Below are positions 1 through 7,936 of a stretch of 21,238 nt of DNA, piece by piece (the first letter of the stretch is position 1; the number at the start of each line of letters is the position of its first letter). Under the pieces are notes generated by a model, which made no database searches, was not told the DNA's origin, and saw only the letters and a list, made by a program, of their open reading frames with translations. The position numbers were made by a program, and so were the translations under genes. This DNA comes from WLNJ01 sp037131165 (GTDB lineage Bacteria > Actinomycetota > Thermoleophilia > Solirubrobacterales > Solirubrobacteraceae). Where the stretch lies: the NCBI GenBank assembly GCA_037131165.1, contig JBAXRO010000031.1, positions 1-21,238 on the forward strand. The letters run 5' to 3'.

Positions 1-28
1 GGCCGTGGCCCACCACCCACCAGCCGTC

Positions 29-34
29 TACGCT
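29..34 (+). promoter_or_regulatory. candidate leaderless -10 hexamer for the thioredoxin-domain gene
   Basis: TACGCT fits the actinobacterial -10 pattern TANNNT and ends 6 nt before the ATG at 41. A transcript would therefore begin at or next to the start codon. No Shine-Dalgarno is visible in the 40 nt available, and no convincing -35 is seen. This is inferred from spacing only. Confidence 0.4.
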
Positions 35-40
35 GGCCCC

Positions 41-2026
41 ATGCCGAACCGCCTTTCCGAAGAGACGTCGCCCTACCTGCTCCAGCACGCCGGGAACCCG
101 GTCGATTGGCAACCGTGGGACGAGCGATCATTGACTGAGGCGAAGGAGCGCGACTTGCCGATCCTCGTCTCGATCGGCTATTCGGCCTGCCACTGGTGTC
201 ACGTGATGGAGCACGAGTCGTTCTCGGATCCGGAGGTCGCCGAGCTGATGAACGCGAACTTTGTCTGCATCAAGGTCGATCGCGAGGAGCGCCCGGATGT
301 GGACGCCCTGTTCATGGAGGCCTGCCAGCTGATGACCGGTCATGGCGGCTGGCCGCTCAACGCGTTCGCGACTCCCGACGGCGAGCCGTTCTGGGTCGGG
401 ACGTACTTCCCGCCGATCGACCGCGGTGGCACGCCCTCATGGAGGACGGTGCTGCGAGGGATCTCGGAGGTCTGGTCCCAGCAGCGCGACGAGGTGCTCG
501 AGGCAGGGAAGCGCAACGCCCCGAGGCTCGGCGGAGCCGCCTCGCTGCGGCCGGTGAGCGAAATTCCCGGGCCCGAGCTGATCGACGCCGCGATCGCGAG
601 CCTCGAGGAGGCATACGACCCGGTCAACGGCGGGATCGGCGGGGCGCCGAAGTTCCCGCCGCACGAGTCGATCGCCTTCCTGCTGGCGGCGGGCGAACGC
701 GAAGTGAGCCTCGGGACGCTCCGCAAGATGGCCGACGGCGGGATCCACGACCAGATCGGCGGGGGCTTCTGCCGCTATGCGGTCGATTCGACCTGGACGG
801 TCCCCCACTTCGAGAAGATGCTCTATGACAACGCGCTGCTCGCGGTCCAATACCTGCACGCATGGCTCGCGACAGCCGACGAGCGGATGCTCGAGGTCTG
901 TCGCTCGACCCTCGACTGGATGGCAAGCGAGCTGCTCGGCCCCGAAGGTGGTTTCCACTCCGCTCTTGACGCGGACGACGAACGCGGCGAGGGCAGGTTC
1001 TACTCGTGGACTCCCGATCTCGTGGCCGATGCGCTCGCGGACTCAGCCGATGCCGCAGCCGCGTGTTCGGCCTGGGGGATCACCGACGCCGGCAACTTCG
1101 AGGACGGCCTGACCGTCGCTGTCCGCACCGCCGAGGCCGACAGGATCGACCCTGCGAATCTCGAGCGACTGCGCAGGACCCTGTTCGAAGCGAGGGCGCC
1201 GCGGCCGCGCCCTGCGACCGACACGAAGGTCATAACCTCATGGAACGCACTTGCGATCAGCGCCTTCGCCCAGGCCGGGGCGGCCCTCGGCGACGGGCGC
1301 TACCTCGGGATTGCGACGGACTGCGCCGACCACCTGCTGGCGGAGCTTCGCGATTCCGACGGGAGGCTGATGCGCTGCCGGACTGCGGGGCGGGCGGTGA
1401 TCCCGGCGATGCTCGAGGACCACGCGTTCCTGCTCGCTGCACTGCTCGACCTCTACGAGGCGACGTTCGACGAGCGCTGGTTCAGCGAGGCGACCGGGCT
1501 GGCCGACGAGACCTGCGAGCGGTTCGGCGACAGCGAGCACGGCGGCTTCTTCACCACGTCAGCCGACGGGGAGCAGCTGGCCGCGAGGCGCAAGGACCTC
1601 GAGGACCACCCGATCCCGTCGGGCAACTCGGCGATGGCCCTGGCATTGACCAGGCTGCACGGCCTGACAGGGAACGGCGGGTACGCCGACACGGTCGAAG
1701 CTCTGCTGCGCCTCTACTCGCCGGTGGCCGCGAAGGCCCCGCGGGCGTGCGGTCGCCTGCTGAGGGCACTGCTCGTTCGGTATCGCGGACTCGACGAGGT
1801 CGCGATCGTCGGCCCCGACGCAGGCGACCTGGTCGCCGCCTACCGCTCGACCCTGAGGCCGACCGCTGTGATCGCCTCGGCCCCGACCGCAGAGGGGTCG
1901 GCCGTTCCGCTGCTGGCAGGCCGCGAGCCCGGAGAGGCCCGAACTGCGGCATGGGTCTGCAGCAACTTCGCCTGTCACCTGCCCGTCGAAACTGCGGGCG
2001 AGCTCCTCACCGAGCTCTCCGGCTGA
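41..2026 (+). CDS. thioredoxin domain-containing protein, YyaL/DUF255 (SSP411) family
   Basis: A 661-residue protein of the YyaL/DUF255 family, whose animal relative is spermatogenesis-associated protein 20. The N-terminal thioredoxin-like domain (about residues 1-170) begins with the family signature MPNRLSEETSPYLLQHAGNP and carries a CxxC motif, C50-H-W-C53. The remainder is the (alpha/alpha) six-hairpin region related to sugar epimerases/glycosidases, with the conserved stretch around HFEKMLYDNALL. Length is normal for the family. The ATG at 41 is chosen because it gives the conserved N-terminus; a GTG at 5 would add 12 unconserved residues. The biochemical role is not established for the family, although a redox or sugar-related function is usually proposed. 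Family assignment is firm, function is not. Confidence 0.93.
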   Translation: MPNRLSEETSPYLLQHAGNPVDWQPWDERSLTEAKERDLPILVSIGYSACHWCHVMEHESFSDPEVAELMNANFVCIKVDREERPDVDALFMEACQLMTGHGGWPLNAFATPDGEPFWVGTYFPPIDRGGTPSWRTVLRGISEVWSQQRDEVLEAGKRNAPRLGGAASLRPVSEIPGPELIDAAIASLEEAYDPVNGGIGGAPKFPPHESIAFLLAAGEREVSLGTLRKMADGGIHDQIGGGFCRYAVDSTWTVPHFEKMLYDNALLAVQYLHAWLATADERMLEVCRSTLDWMASELLGPEGGFHSALDADDERGEGRFYSWTPDLVADALADSADAAAACSAWGITDAGNFEDGLTVAVRTAEADRIDPANLERLRRTLFEARAPRPRPATDTKVITSWNALAISAFAQAGAALGDGRYLGIATDCADHLLAELRDSDGRLMRCRTAGRAVIPAMLEDHAFLLAALLDLYEATFDERWFSEATGLADETCERFGDSEHGGFFTTSADGEQLAARRKDLEDHPIPSGNSAMALALTRLHGLTGNGGYADTVEALLRLYSPVAAKAPRACGRLLRALLVRYRGLDEVAIVGPDAGDLVAAYRSTLRPTAVIASAPTAEGSAVPLLAGREPGEARTAAWVCSNFACHLPVETAGELLTELSG

Positions 2027-2089
2027 ACCTCGCTCCGACATCGGCTGGCGCCGACGCCGCAAGAGGTCCCGGCCCGCTGCCATCGACCC

Positions 2090-2094
2090 GAAGG
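2090..2094 (+). promoter_or_regulatory. ribosome binding site deciding the ABC ATPase start
   Basis: GAAGG lies 7 nt before the ATG at 2102. The alternative ATG at 2150 and GTG at 2138 have no such site, so the longer start is preferred even though the conserved ABC fold only begins at about residue 17. Confidence 0.55.
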
Positions 2095-2101
2095 CAACGG
2101 A

Positions 2102-3082
2102 ATGGCACTGACCACCGCTCAAGCTAGCTTTGTCGCAGTGCCCACCCCGATGATCGAAGTCGAGCAGCTCGTCAAGACCTTTGGCAAGGGCGACGACGCC
2201 GTGAAGGCCGTGACGGGGATCGACTTCAGCGTCCCCGAGGGTGAGATCTTCGGCCTGCTCGGCGCCAACGGCGCCGGTAAATCGACAGTGGTGCTGATGC
2301 TCGCGACCCTCTTGGAGCCGACCTCCGGCAACGCACGGGTCGCAGGACACGACGTCGTTGCCGACCCAACCAGGGCGAGGCTCTCGTTCGGCGCCGCCCT
2401 GCAGGAAACAGGGCTGGACCCGCTCCAGAAGGGCGGGGAACTGCTGAATCTGCACGCGCGGCTCTACGGCTACGACAAGGCGGGTGCCGAGCGCAGGACG
2501 AACGAACTGCTCGACGTCGTCGGCCTGCAGGACGCCCGCGAACGGCGGATCGGCTCCTACTCCGGGGGAATGAGGCGCAGGCTCGACCTTGCAGCGGCCC
2601 TGATCCACCATCCGAAGATCCTCTTCCTCGACGAGCCGACGACCGGGCTCGACCCGGCATCGAGACGGGCGATCTGGGACGAGGTCTCGTCACTGAGGAA
2701 GGAGGGCGTCACAGTCCTGCTGACGACCCAGTACCTCGAGGAGGCCGACCAGCTGGCCGACCATGTGGCGATCATGGCCGACGGCACGATCGCGGCCAGC
2801 GGCACCCCGGACGACCTCAAGGCCGGCATGGGAGCCGACGTGGTCGAGGTCGAACTGGCTGACGAGGAGACCGCCGCGCGAGCGGCAGCTGCAGTCGGCC
2901 CGGAGGCGAACGTTGTCGGCCATGAGATCCGAGTGAATGCGACCGACGGTCCGGCCGTGCTGGCCGAGGTCGTCGGGACACTCAAGACGGCTGGCATCGA
3001 ACCGCAGGGAGTGACCCTCTCGCAGCCGACGCTCGACGACGTCTTCCTCAACCTCACCGACTCGCGGGAGAACGCCAAATGA
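2102..3082 (+). CDS. ABC transporter ATP-binding protein, DrrA-like (drug/lipid exporter type)
   Basis: A 326-residue ATPase subunit that should power the membrane protein encoded next. Walker A is GANGAGKST (54-62), the Q-loop is Q101, the signature is YSGGM (153-157) and Walker B is ILFLDEP (173-179). The switch region reads TTQYLEEADQLAD with Gln210 where most ABC ATPases have His; this TTQYLEEAD form is typical of the DrrA/daunorubicin-resistance subfamily. The C-terminal 100 residues form the usual extra domain of that subfamily, ending in TLDDVFLNLT. The stop overlaps the next gene's ATG (ATGA), so the two are translationally coupled. The substrate cannot be read from the sequence. Membership of the export-type ABC-2 family is secure. 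Confidence 0.93.
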   Translation: MALTTAQASFVAVPTPMIEVEQLVKTFGKGDDAVKAVTGIDFSVPEGEIFGLLGANGAGKSTVVLMLATLLEPTSGNARVAGHDVVADPTRARLSFGAALQETGLDPLQKGGELLNLHARLYGYDKAGAERRTNELLDVVGLQDARERRIGSYSGGMRRRLDLAAALIHHPKILFLDEPTTGLDPASRRAIWDEVSSLRKEGVTVLLTTQYLEEADQLADHVAIMADGTIAASGTPDDLKAGMGADVVEVELADEETAARAAAAVGPEANVVGHEIRVNATDGPAVLAEVVGTLKTAGIEPQGVTLSQPTLDDVFLNLTDSRENAK

Positions 3083-3888
3083 GCGCCACCGACGGGACCC
3101 GCCCTCCCCTGAGGCCCGCCTCGACCGGCACCCAGATCCGCCTCCTCACCGTGCGGCTGATCAGCAAGGTGCTGCGCGAGCCGGCAGTGACGATCCCCAA
3201 CCTCGCGATCAGCGTCTTCTTCCTGTTCACGTACAACGGGGCGTTCGGCGACTCCGGCGTGACCAACTTCCCAGGAGTCGGCGGCAATTACCTCAACTTC
3301 ATCCTGCCGGTAACCGTTCTGTTCTCCTCGATCAGCGGCGGCGCTGCCGGCCTGACCCTCGTCCAGGACCTCGAGACCGGCTACTTCCGCAGGCAGCTCT
3401 CGATGCCGCTTGCCCGCTCGGCGATCGTGCTTGCCGCGATCCTGCTCGGAGCGATCCAGGTACTGGTGCAGGCGACGCTGATCATGAGCCTCGGCCTGCT
3501 GCTCGGAGCCGACCCGGCCGCGGGCTTCGGCGGGATCCTCGCCCTGCTCTTCTTCGCCCTGCTGTGGGGGATGGGCTTCGCCGGGTACTCGGTCGCGACG
3601 GGCCTCAAGACCGGCAACGCCCAGGCGGCGCAGGCCGCGACCTTCATCTTCTTCCCGCTGATGTTCCTCGCTCCGGTGTTCCTGCCGATGGACCAGCTCG
3701 CCGGTTGGATCCAGGCGATCGCGAAGGTCAATCCGACGACCTACATGCTCGAAGCGATGCGCTCGGTGATGATCGAGGGCTGGGTTGCCTCGTCGCTGTT
3801 GAAGGGCCTCGCGGCGGGTGGAATCTTCGCACTCATCACCCTCACGCTTGCGGTGAGAGTGGCGCGCAGCAAGACCGCCCGGGCGTGA
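3079..3888 (+). CDS. ABC-2 type transporter permease, DrrB-like
   Basis: A 269-residue integral membrane protein with about six hydrophobic segments (near 38-52, 71-92, 111-135, 140-163, 177-194 and 240-258). The cytoplasmic segment around DLETGYFRRQLSMPLARS (from about residue 97) and the late motif FLPMDQLAGWIQAIAKVNPT are characteristic of ABC-2/DrrB permeases. It starts inside the stop of the ATPase gene through an ATGA overlap and forms the export channel with it. The likely substrate is a hydrophobic compound, drug or lipid, but this is inference from the family. Nothing suggests truncation. Confidence 0.92.
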   Translation: MSATDGTRPPLRPASTGTQIRLLTVRLISKVLREPAVTIPNLAISVFFLFTYNGAFGDSGVTNFPGVGGNYLNFILPVTVLFSSISGGAAGLTLVQDLETGYFRRQLSMPLARSAIVLAAILLGAIQVLVQATLIMSLGLLLGADPAAGFGGILALLFFALLWGMGFAGYSVATGLKTGNAQAAQAATFIFFPLMFLAPVFLPMDQLAGWIQAIAKVNPTTYMLEAMRSVMIEGWVASSLLKGLAAGGIFALITLTLAVRVARSKTARA

Positions 3889-3911
3889 ACTTTCAGCGCC
3901 AATCGCGCCGA

Positions 3912-3917
3912 TAGACT
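3912..3917 (+). promoter_or_regulatory. possible -10 element ahead of the MMPL gene
   Basis: TAGACT matches TANNNT and lies in the 83-nt gap between the permease and the MMPL gene. The resulting leader would be roughly 48 nt and contains an AGGA ribosome site at 3963-3966, 5 nt before the ATG. No good -35 is visible. Read-through from the ABC operon is equally possible. Confidence 0.25.
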
Positions 3918-3971
3918 CACGATGCGCTCCGGCGCAGACTCCCGTCCCTCCCCGTCCCGAACAGGATCCCA

Positions 3972-6170
3972 ATGCGCAACGCCCTCTCCAAGGTCCTCAG
4001 CTTCCCCGGCACCCGAATTGGTCGCTGGGTCGTCATCGTCGCCTGGCTCGTCCTGATTGGCGCGATCGGACCGGTCGCCGGCAAGCTCGAGCAGGTCACC
4101 TCGAACGAGCAGTCGTCCTGGCTGCCCCAGAGCGTCGAGTCGGTCAAGGCGCTGAAGGTCGTCGACGCCGCGCAGAAGGACGAGACCCTGCCGACGATCA
4201 TCGTCTACGACCGCACGAGCGGCCTGACAGCGGCGGACAAGAAGGCGATCCAGTCGGACATCGTTGCCCTGTCGACTCCCCCGACCGCCCCGAAGACCCT
4301 CGCCAAGACCGAGATCGGCGGCAGGAGCGTGCCGGCAGTCTCGCCCCAGCCGGTCTTTTCGAAGGACGGGCAGGCAGCGATCGTCGCCCTGAGCCTCCAA
4401 GCCACAGGGGAGGGCAACGACATCCTCGATTCGGTCGACCAGATCAGGAAGGTCGTCCACGAGGGCCCGCCAGGACTGGCGGCGAAAGTAACCGGAGGTG
4501 GCGGCTTCTCGGCCGACGCGATCAAGGTCTTCGGCGGTATCGACAGCACCCTGCTGCTCGCCACCCTCGCCCTCGTATTCGTCCTGCTGATCATCATCTA
4601 CCGAAGCCCGATCTTCTGGGCGATCCCACTGTTCACCGTGATCTTTGCCGAGGTGGCAACGCGAGGCGTCGCCTACCTCTTCGCCAAGAACGGCCTGACC
4701 CTCAACGGCCAGTCAACGGGGATCATGTCGGTGCTGGTCTTCGGAGCAGGTACTGACTACGCGCTGCTGCTCGTCGCCAGGTACCGCGAGGAACTCAGGC
4801 GCCACGAATCGAAGTTCGACGCGATGCACATCGCCCTGACGAAGGCCGGCCCGGCGATCGTCGCCTCGGCCGGGACCGTGATCCTCGCCCTGCTCTGCCT
4901 CACCCTCGCCGAAGTCAACGGCACCAAGGGCCTCGGCCCGTCAGGCGCGATCGGCGTCGCGATGGCGATGCTCGCGATGCTCACTCTGCTCCCGGCACTG
5001 CTAGTGATCTTCGGGCGCAAGGCCTTCTGGCCGTTCATCCCGAGGGTCGGCGACGAGGGCACCGACGAGACCCACGGCGCCTGGCGCAGCCTCGGCGAGC
5101 GGGTCATGAAGCGCCCGCGGACCGTGTGGATCGCCACGCTTGCCGGTCTTCTCGTTCTCTGCGCGGGAATGACGCAGTTCTCGACCAACCTCACTCAGGG
5201 CAACTCGTTCCGCGGCGAGGTGGAGTCGGTCCAAGGCCAGGAGATCATCTCGAAGTCCTTCCCTGCCGGCTCCTCGGCCCCAATGAACGTCGTCGTCACC
5301 GACCCGGCCAAGGTCGCTGCGGTGCGCGAGAAGCTCGCGTCCAACAAGGCCGTGATCGCCTCGATACAGGCCCCTGCGCAGCAGCTGACCTCGGGCCAGA
5401 ACACCGTCTTCGACGCCACGCTCGTCCAGGACCCGTATTCACCGAAGGCCTTCAGTGACGTCCAGTCACTCCGCGATCAGCTCGCAGTCGACCCGCAGAT
5501 CGGCAAGGGAGCTGTCCTGATCGGCGGCAGCTCCGCACTCGAATACGACCTCCGCGAAGCCAACATCCGCGACAACTGGCTGATCATGCCGCTGGTGCTG
5601 GTCGTCGTGTTCGTGATCCTCGCCCTGCTGCTTAGGGCACTCGTGCTGCCGTTGATGCTTGTCGGGACGGTGATCGTGTCCTTCTTCGCTGCCCTCGGGA
5701 CCGGCGCGCTCGTCTTCGAGTGGGTCTTCGACTTCCCCGGTTCCGACCCGTCACTGCTCCTGCTGTCGTTCATCTTCCTGGTCGCGCTCGGTGTCGACTA
5801 CAACATCTTCCTGATGGCGCGAACGCGCGAGGAAACCCAGGAACACGGCACCCGCATGGGAATGCTGAGGGGCCTCGCGGTGACCGGCTCGGTGATCACC
5901 TCCGCAGGCATCGTGCTCGCCGGAACGTTCGCCGTGCTCGGCGTCCTCCCGGTCGTCTACCTGACGCAGATCGGCTTCGTGATCGCCTTCGGGGTCTTGC
6001 TCGACACGCTGATCGTGCGCTCGGTGCTGGTGCCCGCCCTGGTGTTCGACACCGGAAAGAAGATCTGGTGGCCTTCGGCCCTCGCGAAGCGCGACGAGCC
6101 GACCGACGGTGGCGGGGACGAACCCGAGGCGCTCGACGAGCTCGAGCGGGCGAAGGGCCTCGTCAGCTAG
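3972..6170 (+). CDS. MMPL family (RND superfamily) membrane transporter
   Basis: A 732-residue transporter of the MMPL family, moving lipids or hydrophobic compounds across the cytoplasmic membrane using the proton gradient. It shows the duplicated RND layout: a first membrane helix (about 17-37), a large extracytoplasmic domain (about 40-190), a membrane block (about 192-348), a second pair of helix plus external domain (about 384-535), and a last membrane block (about 537-690). The Asp-Tyr pairs of the proton relay are present in both halves, at D262-Y263 (GTDYALLLVARYREE) and D609-Y610 (GVDYNIFLMARTREE). The C-terminal tail is short and acidic. AGGA at 3963-3966 supports the ATG. It lies 83 nt after the DrrAB-like pair, so the three may form an export cluster. 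The cargo is unknown. Confidence 0.93.
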   Translation: MRNALSKVLSFPGTRIGRWVVIVAWLVLIGAIGPVAGKLEQVTSNEQSSWLPQSVESVKALKVVDAAQKDETLPTIIVYDRTSGLTAADKKAIQSDIVALSTPPTAPKTLAKTEIGGRSVPAVSPQPVFSKDGQAAIVALSLQATGEGNDILDSVDQIRKVVHEGPPGLAAKVTGGGGFSADAIKVFGGIDSTLLLATLALVFVLLIIIYRSPIFWAIPLFTVIFAEVATRGVAYLFAKNGLTLNGQSTGIMSVLVFGAGTDYALLLVARYREELRRHESKFDAMHIALTKAGPAIVASAGTVILALLCLTLAEVNGTKGLGPSGAIGVAMAMLAMLTLLPALLVIFGRKAFWPFIPRVGDEGTDETHGAWRSLGERVMKRPRTVWIATLAGLLVLCAGMTQFSTNLTQGNSFRGEVESVQGQEIISKSFPAGSSAPMNVVVTDPAKVAAVREKLASNKAVIASIQAPAQQLTSGQNTVFDATLVQDPYSPKAFSDVQSLRDQLAVDPQIGKGAVLIGGSSALEYDLREANIRDNWLIMPLVLVVVFVILALLLRALVLPLMLVGTVIVSFFAALGTGALVFEWVFDFPGSDPSLLLLSFIFLVALGVDYNIFLMARTREETQEHGTRMGMLRGLAVTGSVITSAGIVLAGTFAVLGVLPVVYLTQIGFVIAFGVLLDTLIVRSVLVPALVFDTGKKIWWPSALAKRDEPTDGGGDEPEALDELERAKGLVS

Positions 6171-6184
6171 GTCCCTGTGGCGCG

Positions 6185-6267
6185 GTGGCGGTGAGGCCGT
6201 GCCTCGTCCGCTGCCGCTCGCCGGCCTGCCTCCGGGAATCGCCCCGAAGGCAGGCCGTCACCGCCAC
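6185..6267. terminator. split inverted repeat, possible MMPL transcript terminator
   Basis: The right arm, 6248-6267, is complementary to two separate left arms: GTGGCGGTGA (6185-6194) and CGGCCTGCCT (6222-6231). Together they give 20 base pairs interrupted by a 27-nt insert that can itself start a small hairpin (GAGGC-CGT-GCCTC, 6193-6205, competing with the outer arm). It starts 15 nt after the MMPL stop. There is no U tract, so the termination role is inferred from position. Confidence 0.45.
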
Positions 6268-6316
6268 ACCCGACCGAACTGCTTCTGCGCCCCAGCCGCG
6301 GCCACGGCAATCTGAC

Positions 6317-6559
6317 CCCGGAACCGTTCGGCAAAGCGGACGGGACAGGGCCACTTCCGTCCGGCCCAGCAACGACCGCGACAAACCGGTCCCGGAACCG
6401 TTCGGCAAAGCGGTCGGGAGCGACCTGTTCCGGGAGCGGTTCACCGGCGGAGGCGGGACGCCGACGCCGGAAGCGGACGGGACAGGGTCGGTTCCGTCCG
6501 CCGGACCAGCGCTCGGCTCACGGCCAGACGCGGACCGGGCAGGGTCGGCCCCGGCCGCC
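6317..6559. repeat. decaying tandem repeat with conserved hairpins
   Basis: A 23-bp segment is exactly repeated at 6317-6339 and 6391-6413. A hairpin unit beginning GCGGACGGGACAGGG occurs at 6336-6364 and 6473-6502, with more diverged copies at 6410-6439 (GCGGTCGGGA...TTCCGGGA) and 6530-6559 (GCGGACCGGGCAGGG...CCGGCCGCC). Copy spacing falls from 74 to 63 to 57 nt. In copies one, three and four the end of the unit can pair with its start (for example GCGGACGG with CCGTCCGC at 6473-6501), although the sequences differ. Its role is unknown. Confidence 0.6.
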
Positions 6560-6561
6560 CC

Positions 6562-6575
6562 ACTCAGGCCTGAGT
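6562..6575. other. 14-bp perfect palindrome at the glutamine synthetase stop codon
   Basis: ACTCAGGCCTGAGT reads the same on both strands and overlaps the first base of the complemented stop codon (6575-6577). It could be part of a terminator or a protein site. Nothing else indicates a function. Confidence 0.35.
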
Positions 6576-7915
6576 CAGAGGACCGGCAGGTAGCGATCGA
6601 GCTCCCACTGGGTCACCTGGACCCGGTACTCCTCCCACTCCCTGCGTTTGATCTCGACGAAGCGGTTGAAGGCGTGCTCGCCGAATGCCCTGAGCACCAG
6701 CTCCGACTCCGCAGTGATCTCGATCGCCTCGCCGAGCGTCTCGGGCAGCTGTTCGATGCCGAGCCTGCGGCGCTCCTCGGGACTGAGGTTGTAGAGGTTG
6801 CGGTCCATCGGCTCGGGCAACTCATAGCCGTGCTCGATCCCGTCGAGGCCGGCGTGGAGCAGGACGGCGAACGTCAGGTAGGGGTTGCATGCGGGGTCGG
6901 GGCAGCGCAGCTCCATCCTCGTCGACTGCTCCTTGCCGGGGTGGTAGAGCGGGACCCGGACCAGAGCGGAGCGGTTGCGGCGCGACCAGGCGACGTACAC
7001 AGGCGCCTCATAGCCGGGCACGAGCCGCTTGTAGCTGTTGACCCACTGCGCGAATACGGATGACGTCTCGCGGGCGTGCCTGAGCTGGCCGGCGATGAAT
7101 GCCTTTGCGGTGTCGGAGAGGAAGTACTTGTCGTCCGAGTCGAAGAACGCGTTGCGACCGCCCTTGAACAGCGACTGGTGGGTGTGCATCCCGGAGCCGT
7201 TCTCCGCGAACAGGGGCTTGGGCATGAATGTCGCGTGGAGGCCGTACTTCTGGGCGTACTCCTTGACCGTGATCCGGTAAGTCATGCAGTCGTCGGCCAT
7301 CTTCAGGGCGTCGGAGTAACGCATGTCGATCTCGTGCTGGGATGGCCCGACCTCGTGGTGGCTGTACTCGACCCTGATCCCGAGCTGCTCGAGCGCCATC
7401 ACCGTCTCGCGGCGCAGGTCGGAGCCTGCGTCGAGGGTCGTCAGGTCGAAGTAGCCACCCTCGTCGAGCACCTCGGTCCCCTGGGAGTCCTTGAAGTAGA
7501 AGTACTCGAGTTCCGGACCGACGAAGAAGTCATCGAACCCCATCGCGCGCGCCCGTTCGACTGCCTTGCGCAGGATGTAGCGGGGATCGCCCTCGTACGG
7601 GGTGCGCTCCGGAGTGAGCACATCGCAAAACATTCTCGCGACCCCGTCCTCCTGAGGCCGCCAGGGCAGCAGGGCAAAGGTCGTCGGGTCGGGCATCGCG
7701 ATCATGTCCGACTCCTCGATCGCGTTGAAACCGGTGATCGACGAGCCGTCGAAGCCCATGCCGCCGTCGAAGGCGTCGCGGAGCTGGTCGCGCCCGACTG
7801 CGAACGACTTCAGTCGCCCGAGGATGTCGGTGAACCAAAGCCGGATGAAGCGCACTTGGCGCTCCTCGACGAACGAGAGGATTTCCTCCGCTGTGCGGGG
7901 CATCTGCTCAGCCAT
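6575..7915 (-). CDS. glnA: type I glutamine synthetase (short, GSI-alpha-like)
   Basis: A 446-residue glutamine synthetase that joins ammonia to glutamate using ATP in the cytoplasm. The N-terminal beta-Grasp part includes FDGSSITGF (55-63). Metal and substrate residues are E135 and E137 (GPELEYF), E188, E195, H244 (SGMHTH), the NRSALVRVP loop (314-322) and E335/R337 (RMELRCPD). At 446 residues it lacks the extra segment of the adenylylated ~470-residue GSI-beta class. Y375 in NLYNLSPEE does align with the adenylylated tyrosine region, so covalent control cannot be ruled out. The position of Bacillus GS Arg62 (in GFVRIEESD) reads GFNAIEESD here, so that feedback residue is lost. It lies 21 nt behind the hxlR gene. 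It may be an accessory GlnA2-type enzyme. Confidence 0.95.
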   Translation of the reverse strand: MAEQMPRTAEEILSFVEERQVRFIRLWFTDILGRLKSFAVGRDQLRDAFDGGMGFDGSSITGFNAIEESDMIAMPDPTTFALLPWRPQEDGVARMFCDVLTPERTPYEGDPRYILRKAVERARAMGFDDFFVGPELEYFYFKDSQGTEVLDEGGYFDLTTLDAGSDLRRETVMALEQLGIRVEYSHHEVGPSQHEIDMRYSDALKMADDCMTYRITVKEYAQKYGLHATFMPKPLFAENGSGMHTHQSLFKGGRNAFFDSDDKYFLSDTAKAFIAGQLRHARETSSVFAQWVNSYKRLVPGYEAPVYVAWSRRNRSALVRVPLYHPGKEQSTRMELRCPDPACNPYLTFAVLLHAGLDGIEHGYELPEPMDRNLYNLSPEERRRLGIEQLPETLGEAIEITAESELVLRAFGEHAFNRFVEIKRREWEEYRVQVTQWELDRYLPVL

Positions 7916-7923
7916 CGCGACTG

Positions 7924-7929
7924 AGCCTA
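7924..7929 (-). promoter_or_regulatory. candidate leaderless -10 hexamer for glutamine synthetase
   Basis: TAGGCT on the minus strand (TANNNT pattern) ends 8 nt before the ATG at 7915, inside the 21-nt gap after hxlR. No Shine-Dalgarno precedes the start. It would let the gene be transcribed independently of hxlR. No -35 is obvious. Confidence 0.4.
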
Positions 7930-7936
7930 CCGGCGT

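Larger units (their letters stand above)
6171..6574. other. 404-nt convergent intergenic region with structured repeats, no gene
   Basis: This gap separates the ends of the MMPL gene and the glutamine synthetase gene. No open frame in it looks coding. It contains a split inverted repeat (6185-6267), a decaying tandem hairpin repeat (6317-6559) and a 14-bp palindrome touching the glutamine synthetase stop (6562-6575). There is no T-run terminator, so the structures may terminate both convergent transcripts without one. A small RNA is an alternative. Confidence 0.7.

Noticed and set aside
2557..3972. 471-codon open frame on the minus strand
   Set aside because: Antisense to the DrrAB-like pair, which have complete ABC motifs; the translation looks like low-complexity charged sequence.
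6317..6413. CRISPR-like direct repeat
   Set aside because: Only two exact 23-bp copies, followed by diverged hairpin copies at unequal spacing; no spacer pattern and no cas genes.
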